This document shows, one piece after another, positions 8,730 to 17,486 of a DNA stretch of 64,000 bases. Position 1 is the first letter of the stretch, and each line of letters opens with the position of its first letter. The notes beneath the pieces were generated by a model. It saw only the letters and a list, made by a program, of their open reading frames with translations, ran no database searches and was not told where the DNA came from. A program made the position numbers and the translations under genes. This DNA is from Myxococcales bacterium (GTDB lineage: Bacteria; Myxococcota_A; Polyangia; Polyangiales; Ga0077539). The DNA lies in contig JAEUKI010000039.1 in NCBI GenBank assembly GCA_016793325.1, forward strand, positions 1 to 64,000. Direction: 5' to 3'.

Positions 8730-9104
8730 TCAGCCGCGGTAGATCACGCGCGACACGTCGTTTTCGCGAAGGACGAGCTGAACGAGCCCGGGAATCGCGG
8801 GCTTCAACCGGTCCCAGATCCACGTCACGAGCACCTCGCTCGTCGGGTTCTCGAGGCCCTCGATGTCATTGAGGTAGTGGTGATCGATGCGATCGCGCAG
8901 CGGCTTCATGGCCTTGTCGATCTCGGCGAAGTCGAAGACCCATCCGGTGTCGGGGTCGAGTCGACCTTCGACGTGAATGTCCAGGTAGAACGCGAGCCCG
9001 TACACGTTGTTGCAGGGGTGTCCGGGGGGCGTCTTCGGCAAGCGCCGCGCGCTCTCGAAGCGGACAGTCTGGATGAGCTCGTAGATTCCTTTGCGGTCGG
9101 TCAT
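8730..9104 (-). CDS. queD: QueD-like 6-carboxytetrahydropterin synthase homologue lacking the zinc histidines
   Basis: 124 residues, full length for QueD, the second enzyme of the queuosine/7-deazapurine pathway. It follows E. coli QueD (recalled) almost end to end: FES-ARRLP, PGHPC, DPDTGW-FDF, DHHYLNDI-GLENPTSEV, KPAIP and the final IYRG. Catalytic Cys31, the Asp74-His75 pair and Glu114 are kept. The three zinc ligands are not: the His of 'AAH' is Arg20, and the two His of 'HGH' are Tyr35 and Leu37. The flanking alignment is gap-free, so this is not a frameshift. Neither QueC, QueE nor QueF is nearby. The family call is secure; enzymatic activity is doubtful. Confidence 0.85.
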   Translation of the reverse strand: MTDRKGIYELIQTVRFESARRLPKTPPGHPCNNVYGLAFYLDIHVEGRLDPDTGWVFDFAEIDKAMKPLRDRIDHHYLNDIEGLENPTSEVLVTWIWDRLKPAIPGLVQLVLRENDVSRVIYRG

Positions 9105-9194
9105 GGTCGGTCGTTGTGATGGCGTGAACGTACGTCGGTTTCGCGCCCGAGCGCGCGACGGCGTCGCGTTCGTGCGCTGGGAGGGGCGACCGGC

Positions 9195-10481
9195 TCAGCG
9201 CTCGAGCGCCGAGGGGTCCTTGGGGATGTGCGCCGTGAGCACGCGAGGCGCGCCGCTCGTCACGACGACGTCGTCTTCGATTCGAACGCCGATCCCGCGA
9301 TACTCCGCGGGCGCGCGCTCGTCGTCCGCGCGAATGTAGAGCCCCGGCTCGACGGTGAGCACGCAGCCGGGCGCGAAGGGCCGCGGCGCTCCGTCGATCC
9401 ACTCGAGCCCGACGTCGTGCACGTCCATCCCGAGCCAGTGCGACGTTCCGTGCATGTAGAAGCGCTTGTAGTCCTCGGACTCGATGAGCGCGTCGACGCT
9501 GCCTTCGAGCAGGCCGAGCTCGAGCATCGACTCGGTGAGCGAGCGCACCGCGACGCGGTGAACCTCGGGGAGCGTCGCGCCCGGACGAACGGCGTCGATC
9601 GCCGCGAGCTGCGCGCGAAGCACCGCCTCGTACACGCGCCGCTGCGCCGGCGAAAATCGCCCGTTGACAGGAAACGTCCGCGTCACATCGGACGCGTATC
9701 CGCCGCTCTCGGCGCCGGCGTCGATGAGCAAAAGATCGCCGTCCTCCATGCGCCGGTCGTTGGTCACGTAGTGGAGCGTGCACGCGTTGGGGCCGCTCGC
9801 GACGATCGGCTCGTACGCGGGCCGCTCGCTGCCCATGCGCCGAAAGCACCCCCGGAGCTCCGCTTCGATCTCGTACTCGTACAGCCCCGGCGCGCGCACC
9901 GCGAGCGCGCGCTCGAACGCCTTGGCGCTGATGTCCGCCGCGCGCTGCATGGTCGCGAGCTCTGCGTCGTCTTTGCTCCAGCGCATCTCGTGGAGGATGG
10001 TCGACGGCTCGACGATCTCGGTCGGCGCGAAGCGGCCCTTGCGCGCGCGGCGCCGCGCCATCGCGAGCGCGGCGAACACCTTGTCGTCCATCGCGCGGTC
10101 GCGCCCGATCGCGTAGTAGAGCCGTCGGCGATCGAGCAAGAGATCCGTGAGCGTCGCGTCGAGCTCGTCGATGTTGCGACCGGCGTCGGCGCCGAAGATC
10201 CCGCGCGCTCCGTCGACGCCCACGCGCGCGCCGTCCCACAGCTCGCGGGCGGGGTCTCGCGCTCGAACGTAGAGGACGAACGGGTGCTCGCAGCGGCCGG
10301 TGCTGAGCACCGCGAGCGACGAGGCCTCGCGAAATCCCGTGAGGTAGTAGAGGTCGCTGTCGGGCCTGTACTCGTGCTCGACGTCGTTGTTGCGAATGTA
10401 CGTGGGCGTCGAAGGGAGCAAGAGGACCGCGTCGGGCCCCATCCGCTCGAAGACGCGCGCTCGGCGCTCGGCGAAGTTCAC
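9195..10481 (-). CDS. pepP: Xaa-Pro aminopeptidase (M24B)
   Basis: 428 residues from a GTG whose bases overlap the stop of the upstream phosphatase gene (GTGA). An N-terminal aminopeptidase P domain (about 1-160, with 'YYLTGFREA') precedes the pita-bread M24 catalytic domain. The five metal ligands are visible: Asp in LLLIDAGAE, Asp in SDVTRTF, His in HGTSHWLGMDVHD, Glu in LTVEPGLY and Glu in GVRIEDDV. The enzyme removes N-terminal residues preceding proline in cytoplasmic peptide turnover. It is translationally coupled to the CysQ-like gene, probably as a transcriptional convenience rather than a shared pathway. Confidence 0.95.
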   Translation of the reverse strand: MNFAERRARVFERMGPDAVLLLPSTPTYIRNNDVEHEYRPDSDLYYLTGFREASSLAVLSTGRCEHPFVLYVRARDPARELWDGARVGVDGARGIFGADAGRNIDELDATLTDLLLDRRRLYYAIGRDRAMDDKVFAALAMARRRARKGRFAPTEIVEPSTILHEMRWSKDDAELATMQRAADISAKAFERALAVRAPGLYEYEIEAELRGCFRRMGSERPAYEPIVASGPNACTLHYVTNDRRMEDGDLLLIDAGAESGGYASDVTRTFPVNGRFSPAQRRVYEAVLRAQLAAIDAVRPGATLPEVHRVAVRSLTESMLELGLLEGSVDALIESEDYKRFYMHGTSHWLGMDVHDVGLEWIDGAPRPFAPGCVLTVEPGLYIRADDERAPAEYRGIGVRIEDDVVVTSGAPRVLTAHIPKDPSALER

Positions 10482-11293
10482 GACGCGGAGCGTAGCGCGT
10501 CGATCGCGCGCGCGTGCACCGTTGGGTGCGCGACGACGATGCCATGCCCGAGCGCGAGGTCGACGCCTGCGTAGCGAATCGCCTCGCCGCGCGCGTCCGT
10601 CACGGTCGCCCCAGCAGCGTTCGCGATCGCGTGCGGGGCGAGGCTGTCCCAGAGCTTTGCCCCGCCCGAAGGGAGGACATAGAGGTCCGCTTCGCACGCC
10701 GCGACGAGGGCGACCTTGAGCCCCACGGAGCCGCACGGACGGGCGCGGTCGATTCCCAGCGTGCGCGCGACGTGCTCGACCCGCGCGTCGGGGCGCGAGC
10801 GCGAGGCCACCATGCGAATCGCGTCGCTCGGCGCGCGGACCACGAGCGGCGTCGGCGACGAGCCCTCGCGCGACTCGAACGCGCCCTCGCCCACAGCGCC
10901 CCAGAGCGCGCGCTTCCACGCGGGGGCGACGACGGCGCCCACCGTCGCGACCCCGTCGATCGCGAGGCCGACCATCACGCAGAACTCGCCGTTCTTCGCG
11001 ATGAACTCCTTTGTTCCGTCGACGGGATCGACGAACCACACGCGACCGCCGCGCGCGACCGCCGCGCGGTTGTCGTCCTCGCCGCTCTCTTCTGCGCACA
11101 CAGAATCATCGGGAAACCGCTCGCGCAACAGCGCCACGATCGCCTGGTTCGCCGCGCGATCCGCGGTCGTCACTGGGTCGTCCGCGCCCTTCCAGTCCAC
11201 CGCGAAATCCTGCGCGTAGATCTCATCGATGATCTTCGCGCCGAGCGACGCAGCCTCGCGCGCGACGAGGATCTCTCGGGTCAGCTTCGACAT
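10478..11293 (-). CDS. cysQ: CysQ-like 3'(2'),5'-bisphosphate nucleotidase / inositol monophosphatase family
   Basis: 271 residues from ATG 11293; a GTG at 11311 would add six residues. The family metal motifs are intact: DDPVTTAD near the N-terminus, an EE pair (CAEESGED), WFVDPVDGTKEFI and the C-terminal LWDSLAPHAIANAAG. The 'DGTKEF' wording favours CysQ, which removes the inhibitory by-product PAP made in sulfate assimilation, over inositol phosphatases. A SulP anion permease gene starts divergently about 75 bases away, which fits sulfate metabolism. The stop overlaps the pepP start. Confidence 0.85.
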   Translation of the reverse strand: MSKLTREILVAREAASLGAKIIDEIYAQDFAVDWKGADDPVTTADRAANQAIVALLRERFPDDSVCAEESGEDDNRAAVARGGRVWFVDPVDGTKEFIAKNGEFCVMVGLAIDGVATVGAVVAPAWKRALWGAVGEGAFESREGSSPTPLVVRAPSDAIRMVASRSRPDARVEHVARTLGIDRARPCGSVGLKVALVAACEADLYVLPSGGAKLWDSLAPHAIANAAGATVTDARGEAIRYAGVDLALGHGIVVAHPTVHARAIDALRSAS

Positions 11294-11366
11294 CGACGCG
11301 CGAGACTGCACGAGTCACCGTGTCGCCGCTACTGCAACCCACGCAAACGCGATCGATCGCCGCGAA

Positions 11367-13217
11367 ATGAGCGCTGCGCGCGCGCGGGCTCTGCGCAGTA
11401 CGATCGCCGCGGTGACCACGACGCAGCCTGCGCCGCGAACGAGCGTTGCTCCGCCCGAACAGTCCGCTGGGGGCATCGGCGTTCCCTCGCCGCCAGAGCG
11501 CGGATGGCCACGGTGGGTACCCGGCCTCTGGGTGCTCGCGCACTACAAGCGCGAGTGGTTCGCGAAGGACCTCGTCGCGGGGCTCGTCGTGTCCGCGCTG
11601 CTCGTGCCCGCGGGGCTCGGTTATGCGACGGCGGCGGGATTGCCGCCGATTACGGGGCTGTACGCGACGATCGTTCCCTTGATCGCGTACGCGCTGTTCG
11701 GGCCCTCGAGGATCATGGTGCTCGGGCCCGACTCCGCGCTCGCCGCGCTCATCGCGGCGGCCGTCGTGCAGCGCGCAGGCGGCGACAGCGCGCGCGCCGT
11801 CGGGCTCGCGTCGTTGCTGGCGCTGCTCACAGGGCTCTTGTGCGTCGGCGCGGGGCTCGCGCGCGTGGGGTTCGTCACGGATCTTCTCAGCCGCCCGGTG
11901 CGCGTCGGCTACATGAACGGGATCGCGCTCACCGTGCTCGTCGCGCAATTGCCGAAGCTCTTCGGGTTCAGCGTGCGCGCGGACTCGGTGTTCGACGGGG
12001 CCGTTCGCTTCGCGACCTCCGTCGCACAAGGGCAGACCAAGCCCGCGGCGCTCGCGATCGGCGCCGTGTGTCTCGCGACCATCGTGATGGCGCGTCGGGT
12101 CGCGCCGAAGTTTCCCGCGGTGCTCGTCGCGGTCGTCGGCGCCACGCTCGCCGTTCGCGCGCTGGGGCTCGGCGGATCGATCAGCGTCGTCGGCGCGGTG
12201 CCGAGGGGCTTTCCGTCGCCGACGCTGCCGCCGTTGAGCGCGAGCCTCATCGGCGAGCTCCTCGTGGCCTCCGCGGGAATCATGCTCGTCGCGTACGCGG
12301 ACATGAGCGTCCTGTCGCGCACGTTCGCCGGGCGAAATCACTACCGCGTGGACCCCAATCAAGAGCTCGTCGGGCTCGGCGTCGCGAACATCGCAGCGGC
12401 GTTCTTTCAGGGATTTCCCGTCACGAGCAGCGCGTCGCGGACGCCCGTGGCCGAGTCCGCGGGCTCGCGAACGCAGGTCACCGGCGTCGTCGGCGCGGTC
12501 ACGATCGTGCTCGTGCTCGTCGCCGCGCCCACGTTGTTGCGCGATCTGCCGACAGCGGCCCTCGCCGCGGTGGTCATCGCCGCAGCGCTTCGGAGCATCG
12601 ACGTCGACGAGCTCCGCGTCTTCGCGCGCGTGCGTCGCTCGGACTTCACGCTCTCGATCTTGGCCTTCGTCGCCGTCGTGACCTTCGGCGTCCTCTGGGG
12701 AATCGCGCTCTCGGTCACGTTCTCGCTGCTCGATTTCGTCCGCCGCGCGTGGCGCCCGCACGACGCGATCCTCGGCCGCGCCGAGGGGGTCAAGGGCTAC
12801 CACGACGTCACACGTTATCGAGACGCGAGAGAAATCCCAGGACTCTTGATGTACCGCTGGGACGCCCCGCTCTTCTTCGCCAACGCCGACACCTTTCGCG
12901 CGCGGATCATCGAGCTGGTGGACCAACGCGAGCCCAAGCCGCGCTGGGTCGTCGTCGCGGCCGAGCCCATCACCGATGTCGACACGACCGCGGCCGAAGC
13001 GCTGCTCGAGCTCGACAACGAGCTGTTCGCGCGCGGTATCGAGCTCGTGTTCGCCGAGATGAAAGACCCCGTGAAGGACCGACTCGAGCGCTACGGGTTG
13101 CAGCAGAAAATCGGGCGGGAGTTCTTCTTCGCGACGCTGGGCGTCGCGGTCAAAACGTACCTCGCGCGCTACAGCGTCCCGTGGACGGACTGGGACGAAG
13201 AGAAGGGCGGCGAGTGA
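11367..13217 (+). CDS. SulP-family anion (sulfate) permease with STAS domain
   Basis: 616 residues if the ATG at 11367 is used. An earlier ATG at 11229 lies inside the divergent cysQ gene and is unlikely, and a GTG at 11412 is also possible. Many membrane helices begin with the SulP signature region (LVVSALLVPAGLGYATAAGLPP, shortened here), followed by FGPSRIMVLGPDSA and SASRTPVAESAGSRTQ, both typical of SLC26/SulP carriers. A cytoplasmic STAS domain occupies about the last 130 residues (MYRWDAPLFFANADTFR ... DVDTTAAEALLEL). Substrates in the family include sulfate, bicarbonate and other anions. The divergent CysQ-like gene favours sulfate. Confidence 0.9.
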   Translation: MSAARARALRSTIAAVTTTQPAPRTSVAPPEQSAGGIGVPSPPERGWPRWVPGLWVLAHYKREWFAKDLVAGLVVSALLVPAGLGYATAAGLPPITGLYATIVPLIAYALFGPSRIMVLGPDSALAALIAAAVVQRAGGDSARAVGLASLLALLTGLLCVGAGLARVGFVTDLLSRPVRVGYMNGIALTVLVAQLPKLFGFSVRADSVFDGAVRFATSVAQGQTKPAALAIGAVCLATIVMARRVAPKFPAVLVAVVGATLAVRALGLGGSISVVGAVPRGFPSPTLPPLSASLIGELLVASAGIMLVAYADMSVLSRTFAGRNHYRVDPNQELVGLGVANIAAAFFQGFPVTSSASRTPVAESAGSRTQVTGVVGAVTIVLVLVAAPTLLRDLPTAALAAVVIAAALRSIDVDELRVFARVRRSDFTLSILAFVAVVTFGVLWGIALSVTFSLLDFVRRAWRPHDAILGRAEGVKGYHDVTRYRDAREIPGLLMYRWDAPLFFANADTFRARIIELVDQREPKPRWVVVAAEPITDVDTTAAEALLELDNELFARGIELVFAEMKDPVKDRLERYGLQQKIGREFFFATLGVAVKTYLARYSVPWTDWDEEKGGE

Positions 13218-13271
13218 CGATTGCGTGCAGGGGCGCTTGTCTCCTGCGCCGATGCGCTCCACAACCGCGCT

Positions 13272-14078
13272 GTGTTCGAAGCGAAGATTGCCCTCGACGC
13301 CGTCGGTGACGAGCCGAGCTGGTTCGTGTTTCGCGGTGACGAGCTGCTCGTGCGCGAAGACAACCCGTCGAGCGCGACCCCGTGGCGCGGCGCGTTGCCA
13401 CGAGAGCTCGCCGCCCGCGAGGCGCTCACGCTGGGCTTGCTCGACGGGCGTCCCGCGTTCGCGTGCGTCGCGCCGGACGACGCTGTCGCGCCCACGGGGG
13501 CCGTGTTTTCGCCGCTCCGTCCGCTGCACGCGAGGCTCTCGGCGAGCGCGTTCGACGCCGCGTCGCTCGCCTCGCAGCTCGTGTATTTCGCGCGGCACTA
13601 CCGCTATTGCGCGCGCTGCGCGCAGCCGCTCGCGCCCATCGAGAACAGCCGCGCTCGGGTGTGCACGGGCTGCAAGCACGAGTGGTACCCGCGCGTGTCT
13701 CCGTGCGCGATCGTGCTCGTCTACGACGGCGATCGCGTGCTCATGACGCGGCAGCCGAGGTATCCCGCCGGGATGTACGGGCTCGTCGCGGGCTTCGTCG
13801 AGCCCAACGAGTCCGTCGAAGCGTGCGCGACGCGCGAGGCGTTCGAAGAGTGCGGCGCGAGGCTGCAGAACGTGCGGTACTTCGGGTCGCAGCCGTGGTC
13901 GTTTCCGCATCAGCTCATGGTGGGTTTCGTCGCTGAATTTGCAGGAGGAGAGCTCGTGATCGACCGCGGCGAGCTCGAGGACGCGCGGTGGTTTCATCGA
14001 GACGCGCTGCCGCTGCTCCCGCCGCCCGTGAGCATCGCGCGCAAGATGATCGACGCCTGGGTGCGACGCGAGTTGTAG
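13272..14078 (+). CDS. nudC: NAD(+) diphosphatase / mRNA-decapping Nudix hydrolase NudC
   Basis: About 268 residues from a GTG at 13272; a TTG at 13221 would add 17. It has the full NudC architecture: a variable N-terminal domain, a four-Cys zinc ribbon (CARC ... CTGC, residues about 113-134), and a Nudix domain with an intact box (GFVEPNESVEACATREAFEE, continuing CGA). The NudC-specific SQPWSFPHQLM motif follows, which determines NADH/NAD-cap specificity. It hydrolyses NAD(H) to NMN and AMP and can remove NAD caps from RNA. It starts just after the SulP gene and ends eight bases from a convergent gene. Confidence 0.93.
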   Translation: MFEAKIALDAVGDEPSWFVFRGDELLVREDNPSSATPWRGALPRELAAREALTLGLLDGRPAFACVAPDDAVAPTGAVFSPLRPLHARLSASAFDAASLASQLVYFARHYRYCARCAQPLAPIENSRARVCTGCKHEWYPRVSPCAIVLVYDGDRVLMTRQPRYPAGMYGLVAGFVEPNESVEACATREAFEECGARLQNVRYFGSQPWSFPHQLMVGFVAEFAGGELVIDRGELEDARWFHRDALPLLPPPVSIARKMIDAWVRREL

Positions 14079-14086
14079 CGCGCCGC

Positions 14087-15505
14087 TCACGCTGCGAGAC
14101 GACGACGAGGCGCACGAACGCGAGACCACCTCTGCGGCGCTTCGACCGTGGGCCGCTCCGCGGACGCAGGGACGATCGTCGCTCCGTCGAATCGATACAG
14201 CCCGCCCTCGAGGTGCGCGCCCTCGCTGCGGAGCCACACGAAGGGCTGCGACGTCTGCACAGGGATCGTGCACGCGATGTCGAGGTACATCGGCGCCCAC
14301 GACCCGCAGTTGCCGAAGAACACCCCTGCGGACCACTCGCCCTCGGGGATGTGCGTGTGGCCGAAGATCACCGCGCGGGCGTCGTGCACCTTGGCGATCT
14401 CGCGCTGCGCGCGGCGCACCGAGCGATAGTTCTCGGCGAGCTCGCCCTCGGGGACGACGAAGCGAAAGAGCACCGCCGTCGCGAAGGTGGCGACGAGCGC
14501 GATCCACCCGGCGCTCGTGTCGATCGTGAACAGAGACAGCGCGAAGAGCGTCGCGAGCGCGTGCGCCAGTCGGTCCAAGCACAAGATGCGAACCGATCGC
14601 TCGAGCGCCGCAGGTTGCTCGAGCTTGCTGTGCGCGAGCAGCGTCTGCGCGTCGCACGACGTCTCTTGTGCGGCGCGCACGAGGCTGACGACGTCGCGAT
14701 GCGCGTGCTTGCGCTCGGTGTCGCGCAAGAGGCTCGCGGCGACGAGGAGCGTTCCGAACACCCAACGGAGCGCGAGCGAGCGGCGCGACCACGCGTAGTA
14801 CCGAAGCCAGTGCGTGAAGTACCCGCCGAGCGACAAGAGAAAGCTCTCGTCGACGTTCGGGTTGAAGTATCCGAGCCGGCCGATGAGGTAGCGCATCGTG
14901 AGCGAGCCGAGCGTCTGCTGCAGCTCGGGGCGCTTGGACGACACGGGCCAGAGCGGGTGCGGGACGCTCGTGTACGAGTCGTACTGCTGTCCGTGCTCGA
15001 TTACGATTCCGTCGCGGGTCTTGTGAAACCAGCCCTTGATCGAGAGCTGCTCCATGCACCGCGCGCGACGGTGCGCATCGAGCCCAGCGCGCACGAGCGC
15101 GCGCTCGACGCGCTCGCGAAGGGCCGCGCGAACGGGCTCGATCACGAGGGGCAGATCGTGATTTCCGCTGATGAACACCACGCGCTGGCCGCGCGCGAGC
15201 ACCAGCGCGACCGCGTCGAGAAACGACTCGTGGTCGTCGAGGATCGAGTGCATGCGCTCCATCGCGCTCGCGAGGTCCCGCGGCGGGTCCTCGGCGCCGT
15301 CGGGCCGCGCGATGTCGAAGTCGAACACGTCCCCGTTGAAGACCACTTCGATCGTCGCGGGGCTCGCCCCGCGCGTCAGCCGATCGAGCAGCGCGGCGAT
15401 CCGCTCGTCCGGAAAGTACTTTTTCTGCCGATAGCGCATCCAGAGCCCGTCGCCATCGACCGCCTCCCACAGGTGCAGATCCGACAACACGATGGTGTGC
15501 TTCAT
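14087..15505 (-). CDS. Membrane-associated metallophosphoesterase
   Basis: 472 residues from ATG 15505, chosen because the phosphoesterase motif starts there (MKHTIVLSDLHLW). All calcineurin-type metal motifs are visible: SDLHL, NGDVFDFD, SGNHDLP, a mid-protein EHGQQYD and the C-terminal FGHTHIPEG. The 200-residue insert between the GNHD and GHTH blocks holds two or three hydrophobic segments (LRWVFGTLLVAASLL, LATLFALSLFTI, IALVATFATAVLF), suggesting membrane attachment. The 'EHGQQYD' motif and insert recall UDP-2,3-diacylglucosamine hydrolase-like relatives. The substrate is not established. It is divergent from the PhoD-like gene. Confidence 0.85.
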   Translation of the reverse strand: MKHTIVLSDLHLWEAVDGDGLWMRYRQKKYFPDERIAALLDRLTRGASPATIEVVFNGDVFDFDIARPDGAEDPPRDLASAMERMHSILDDHESFLDAVALVLARGQRVVFISGNHDLPLVIEPVRAALRERVERALVRAGLDAHRRARCMEQLSIKGWFHKTRDGIVIEHGQQYDSYTSVPHPLWPVSSKRPELQQTLGSLTMRYLIGRLGYFNPNVDESFLLSLGGYFTHWLRYYAWSRRSLALRWVFGTLLVAASLLRDTERKHAHRDVVSLVRAAQETSCDAQTLLAHSKLEQPAALERSVRILCLDRLAHALATLFALSLFTIDTSAGWIALVATFATAVLFRFVVPEGELAENYRSVRRAQREIAKVHDARAVIFGHTHIPEGEWSAGVFFGNCGSWAPMYLDIACTIPVQTSQPFVWLRSEGAHLEGGLYRFDGATIVPASAERPTVEAPQRWSRVRAPRRRLAA

Positions 15506-15617
15506 CGAAACGCGACCGACCTTCGCAGCGGAGCCTCGATCGCAAACGCGCGACCGGCAGGGAGCGTGACGCGCGAACATGACGATCGTGCGAATTAGCT
15601 GTGCCGATGCAGCTACG

Positions 15618-15646
15618 TTGATGCGCGCGAGTTGACTGATTATTTA
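15618..15646 (+). promoter_or_regulatory. Weak candidate sigma-70-like promoter upstream of phoD-type gene
   Basis: TTGATG (15618-15623) is separated by 17 bases from TATTTA (15641-15646), inside a short AT-rich island that is unusual for this GC-rich DNA. It lies about 110 bases upstream of the PhoD-type start, in the 250-base divergent intergenic region. The -10 match is only partial. Confidence 0.25.
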
Positions 15647-15755
15647 CACGATGACCCACGGTCACACACGTTGAATTCCGCGAGATCGCGCGCCGGCCCC
15701 GTCGCGCCGCGGGACTGTCACCTGCGTGTCGTCTGGCGCTGCGATGACAGTCGCG

Positions 15756-17477
15756 ATGAAGATCGAACGACGACGGTTTCTTCGTACGACCCTCGGAGCG
15801 TCGCTAGCGGCGGGGCTCCTTCCGCGGTGCGGTCCCGGCGCGACGCCGTCCGACGCAGGAGCGGACCTCGCGCAGCCCGACGCGACGGGAGCAGACAGCG
15901 AAGCCGACGCGGCGAGCGACAGCGGCGTCGACGCGATCGCGCAAGACACAGGCGCGCTGGCGGACGGCGGTTGCCTCGCGCGCGCGAGCGAGTTCGGCCC
16001 AGGAACAGGGCTCTTTCGTCACGGCGTCGCGAGCGGAGATCCGCTCACCGACGCGGTGATCCTGTGGACCCGCGTCACGCCGCCCGCGGGCGTCGCGAGC
16101 GTCGAGGTCACCTACGAGCTCTCGACCGAGCGAACCTTCGCCACCATCGCCCGCGCAGGAACGCTCAGCACCACCGCCAGCCGAGACTTCACGGTCAAGG
16201 TCGACGCCAACGGGCTCACGGCGGGGCGCACGTACTTCTACCGCTTTCGCGCGATGGGCGAGACGTCACCGATCGGACGAACGCGCACCGCGCCCGAGGG
16301 CGACGTCTCGCGGCTCCGCCTCGCGCTCGTGTCGTGCTCGTCCTACGGGCACGGCTACTTTCACGGGTACAAAGCGCTCTCGCGGCGCGCGGACCTCGAC
16401 GCGGTCGTCCACCTCGGCGACTACATCTACGAGTACGCCACGGCGCTCGACGCCCCGTGCTTCGGCGGGACCTACGGCTCGGTGCGCCCCTACGATCCTC
16501 CCCACGAAATCAAGACGCTCGAAGACTACCGCCGTCGATACGCGCACTATCGCCGCGATCCAGACCTTCAGGACGCGCATCGACAGCACCCGTTCATCGC
16601 GATCTGGGACGACCACGAGTTCGCGGACAACGCGCACCCAGCGGGCGCAGAGAACCACTCCGCGTCCGAGGGCGACTGGGCGGCCCGAGTGCAAGCCGCG
16701 ATGCAGGCCTACCGCGAGTGGATGCCAATTCGCGAGCAAATGGACGGTCGAATCTATCGACGAATGCGCTTCGGATCGCTCGTCGACCTCGTCTTGCTCG
16801 ACACGCGGATGGCAGGACGAGACCCGCAAATCGACCGGCCTTCGTCGCCCGAACGAACGAACGCGATGCGACAGCTCCTCGGCGCGCAGCAAGAAGCTTG
16901 GCTCGCGACGCAGATCGCCGACGCGGGCGCGCGGTGGAAGCTCCTCGGGCAGCAAGTGATGATGTCCGACGCGTTCGCTGTGTTTCCAAACGTCGATCAG
17001 TGGGACGGGTATCCCGCGGCGAGGCAGCGGTTCTTCGAGATGCTCGCGCGGAGCTCGGCGCGCGACGTCGTCGTGCTCACGGGGGACATTCACTCGTCGT
17101 GGGCGTGGAGCGTCGTCCCGGACGGAGCGACGTTCGAGCCGACGACGGGCGCGGGCGCGGTCGCTGTGGAGTTCGTCGTGCCCGCCGTCACATCGCCAGG
17201 GTTTCCCGCGGCGGTGGGGCCCTCGTTCGCGGCGGAGCTGCGCATGACGAAGCGAAATCTCTCGTACGTCGAGCTCGTCAAGCGCGGCTACGTGGTGCTC
17301 GACATCACCGACGCGCGCGTCGAGGCCGCGTGGTTTCTCTTCGATCGCATCGACACCCCGACGGCGCAGACCGAGCGCGTCTCCGCCGTGCGCTCGGTCG
17401 ACCGTGGATCGAGCAGGCTCCGCGAAGTCACCACGCCCGCGGAGCCACGCGCGGACGCTCCGCCGCTCGCGCCATAG
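15756..17477 (+). CDS. phoD: PhoD-type alkaline phosphatase, Tat-exported
   Basis: 573 residues from ATG 15756; ATG 15744 and a GTG at 15726 are alternatives. The start was chosen so that the twin-arginine signal ERRRFLRTTLGASLAAGLLP sits at the N-terminus. An Asp/Ala-rich spacer (about 30-80) leads to a fibronectin-like PhoD N-domain, then the phosphodiesterase/phosphatase domain. Its metal motifs are HLGDYIYEY, WDDHEFADN and TGDIHSSWAW, and the block 'LLGQQVMM' is also kept. The family is a Ca/Fe-dependent periplasmic or secreted enzyme releasing phosphate from mono- and diesters. No Pho-box was recognised. Confidence 0.92.
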   Translation: MKIERRRFLRTTLGASLAAGLLPRCGPGATPSDAGADLAQPDATGADSEADAASDSGVDAIAQDTGALADGGCLARASEFGPGTGLFRHGVASGDPLTDAVILWTRVTPPAGVASVEVTYELSTERTFATIARAGTLSTTASRDFTVKVDANGLTAGRTYFYRFRAMGETSPIGRTRTAPEGDVSRLRLALVSCSSYGHGYFHGYKALSRRADLDAVVHLGDYIYEYATALDAPCFGGTYGSVRPYDPPHEIKTLEDYRRRYAHYRRDPDLQDAHRQHPFIAIWDDHEFADNAHPAGAENHSASEGDWAARVQAAMQAYREWMPIREQMDGRIYRRMRFGSLVDLVLLDTRMAGRDPQIDRPSSPERTNAMRQLLGAQQEAWLATQIADAGARWKLLGQQVMMSDAFAVFPNVDQWDGYPAARQRFFEMLARSSARDVVVLTGDIHSSWAWSVVPDGATFEPTTGAGAVAVEFVVPAVTSPGFPAAVGPSFAAELRMTKRNLSYVELVKRGYVVLDITDARVEAAWFLFDRIDTPTAQTERVSAVRSVDRGSSRLREVTTPAEPRADAPPLAP

Positions 17478-17486
17478 CCAGCGAGC

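Noticed and set aside
8419..8823. Longer 134-residue version of the small zinc-ribbon gene
   Set aside because: The extra 67 N-terminal residues are Arg-rich shadow sequence and overlap the end of the QueD-like gene; the ATG at 8622 opens directly into conserved-looking sequence.
11223..15665. A 1480-codon minus-strand open frame
   Set aside because: It is antisense or out of frame to four recognisable genes (SulP, nudC, metallophosphoesterase and the cysQ edge) and translates to Arg/Ala/His-rich sequence without motifs. It results from G+C-rich third positions.
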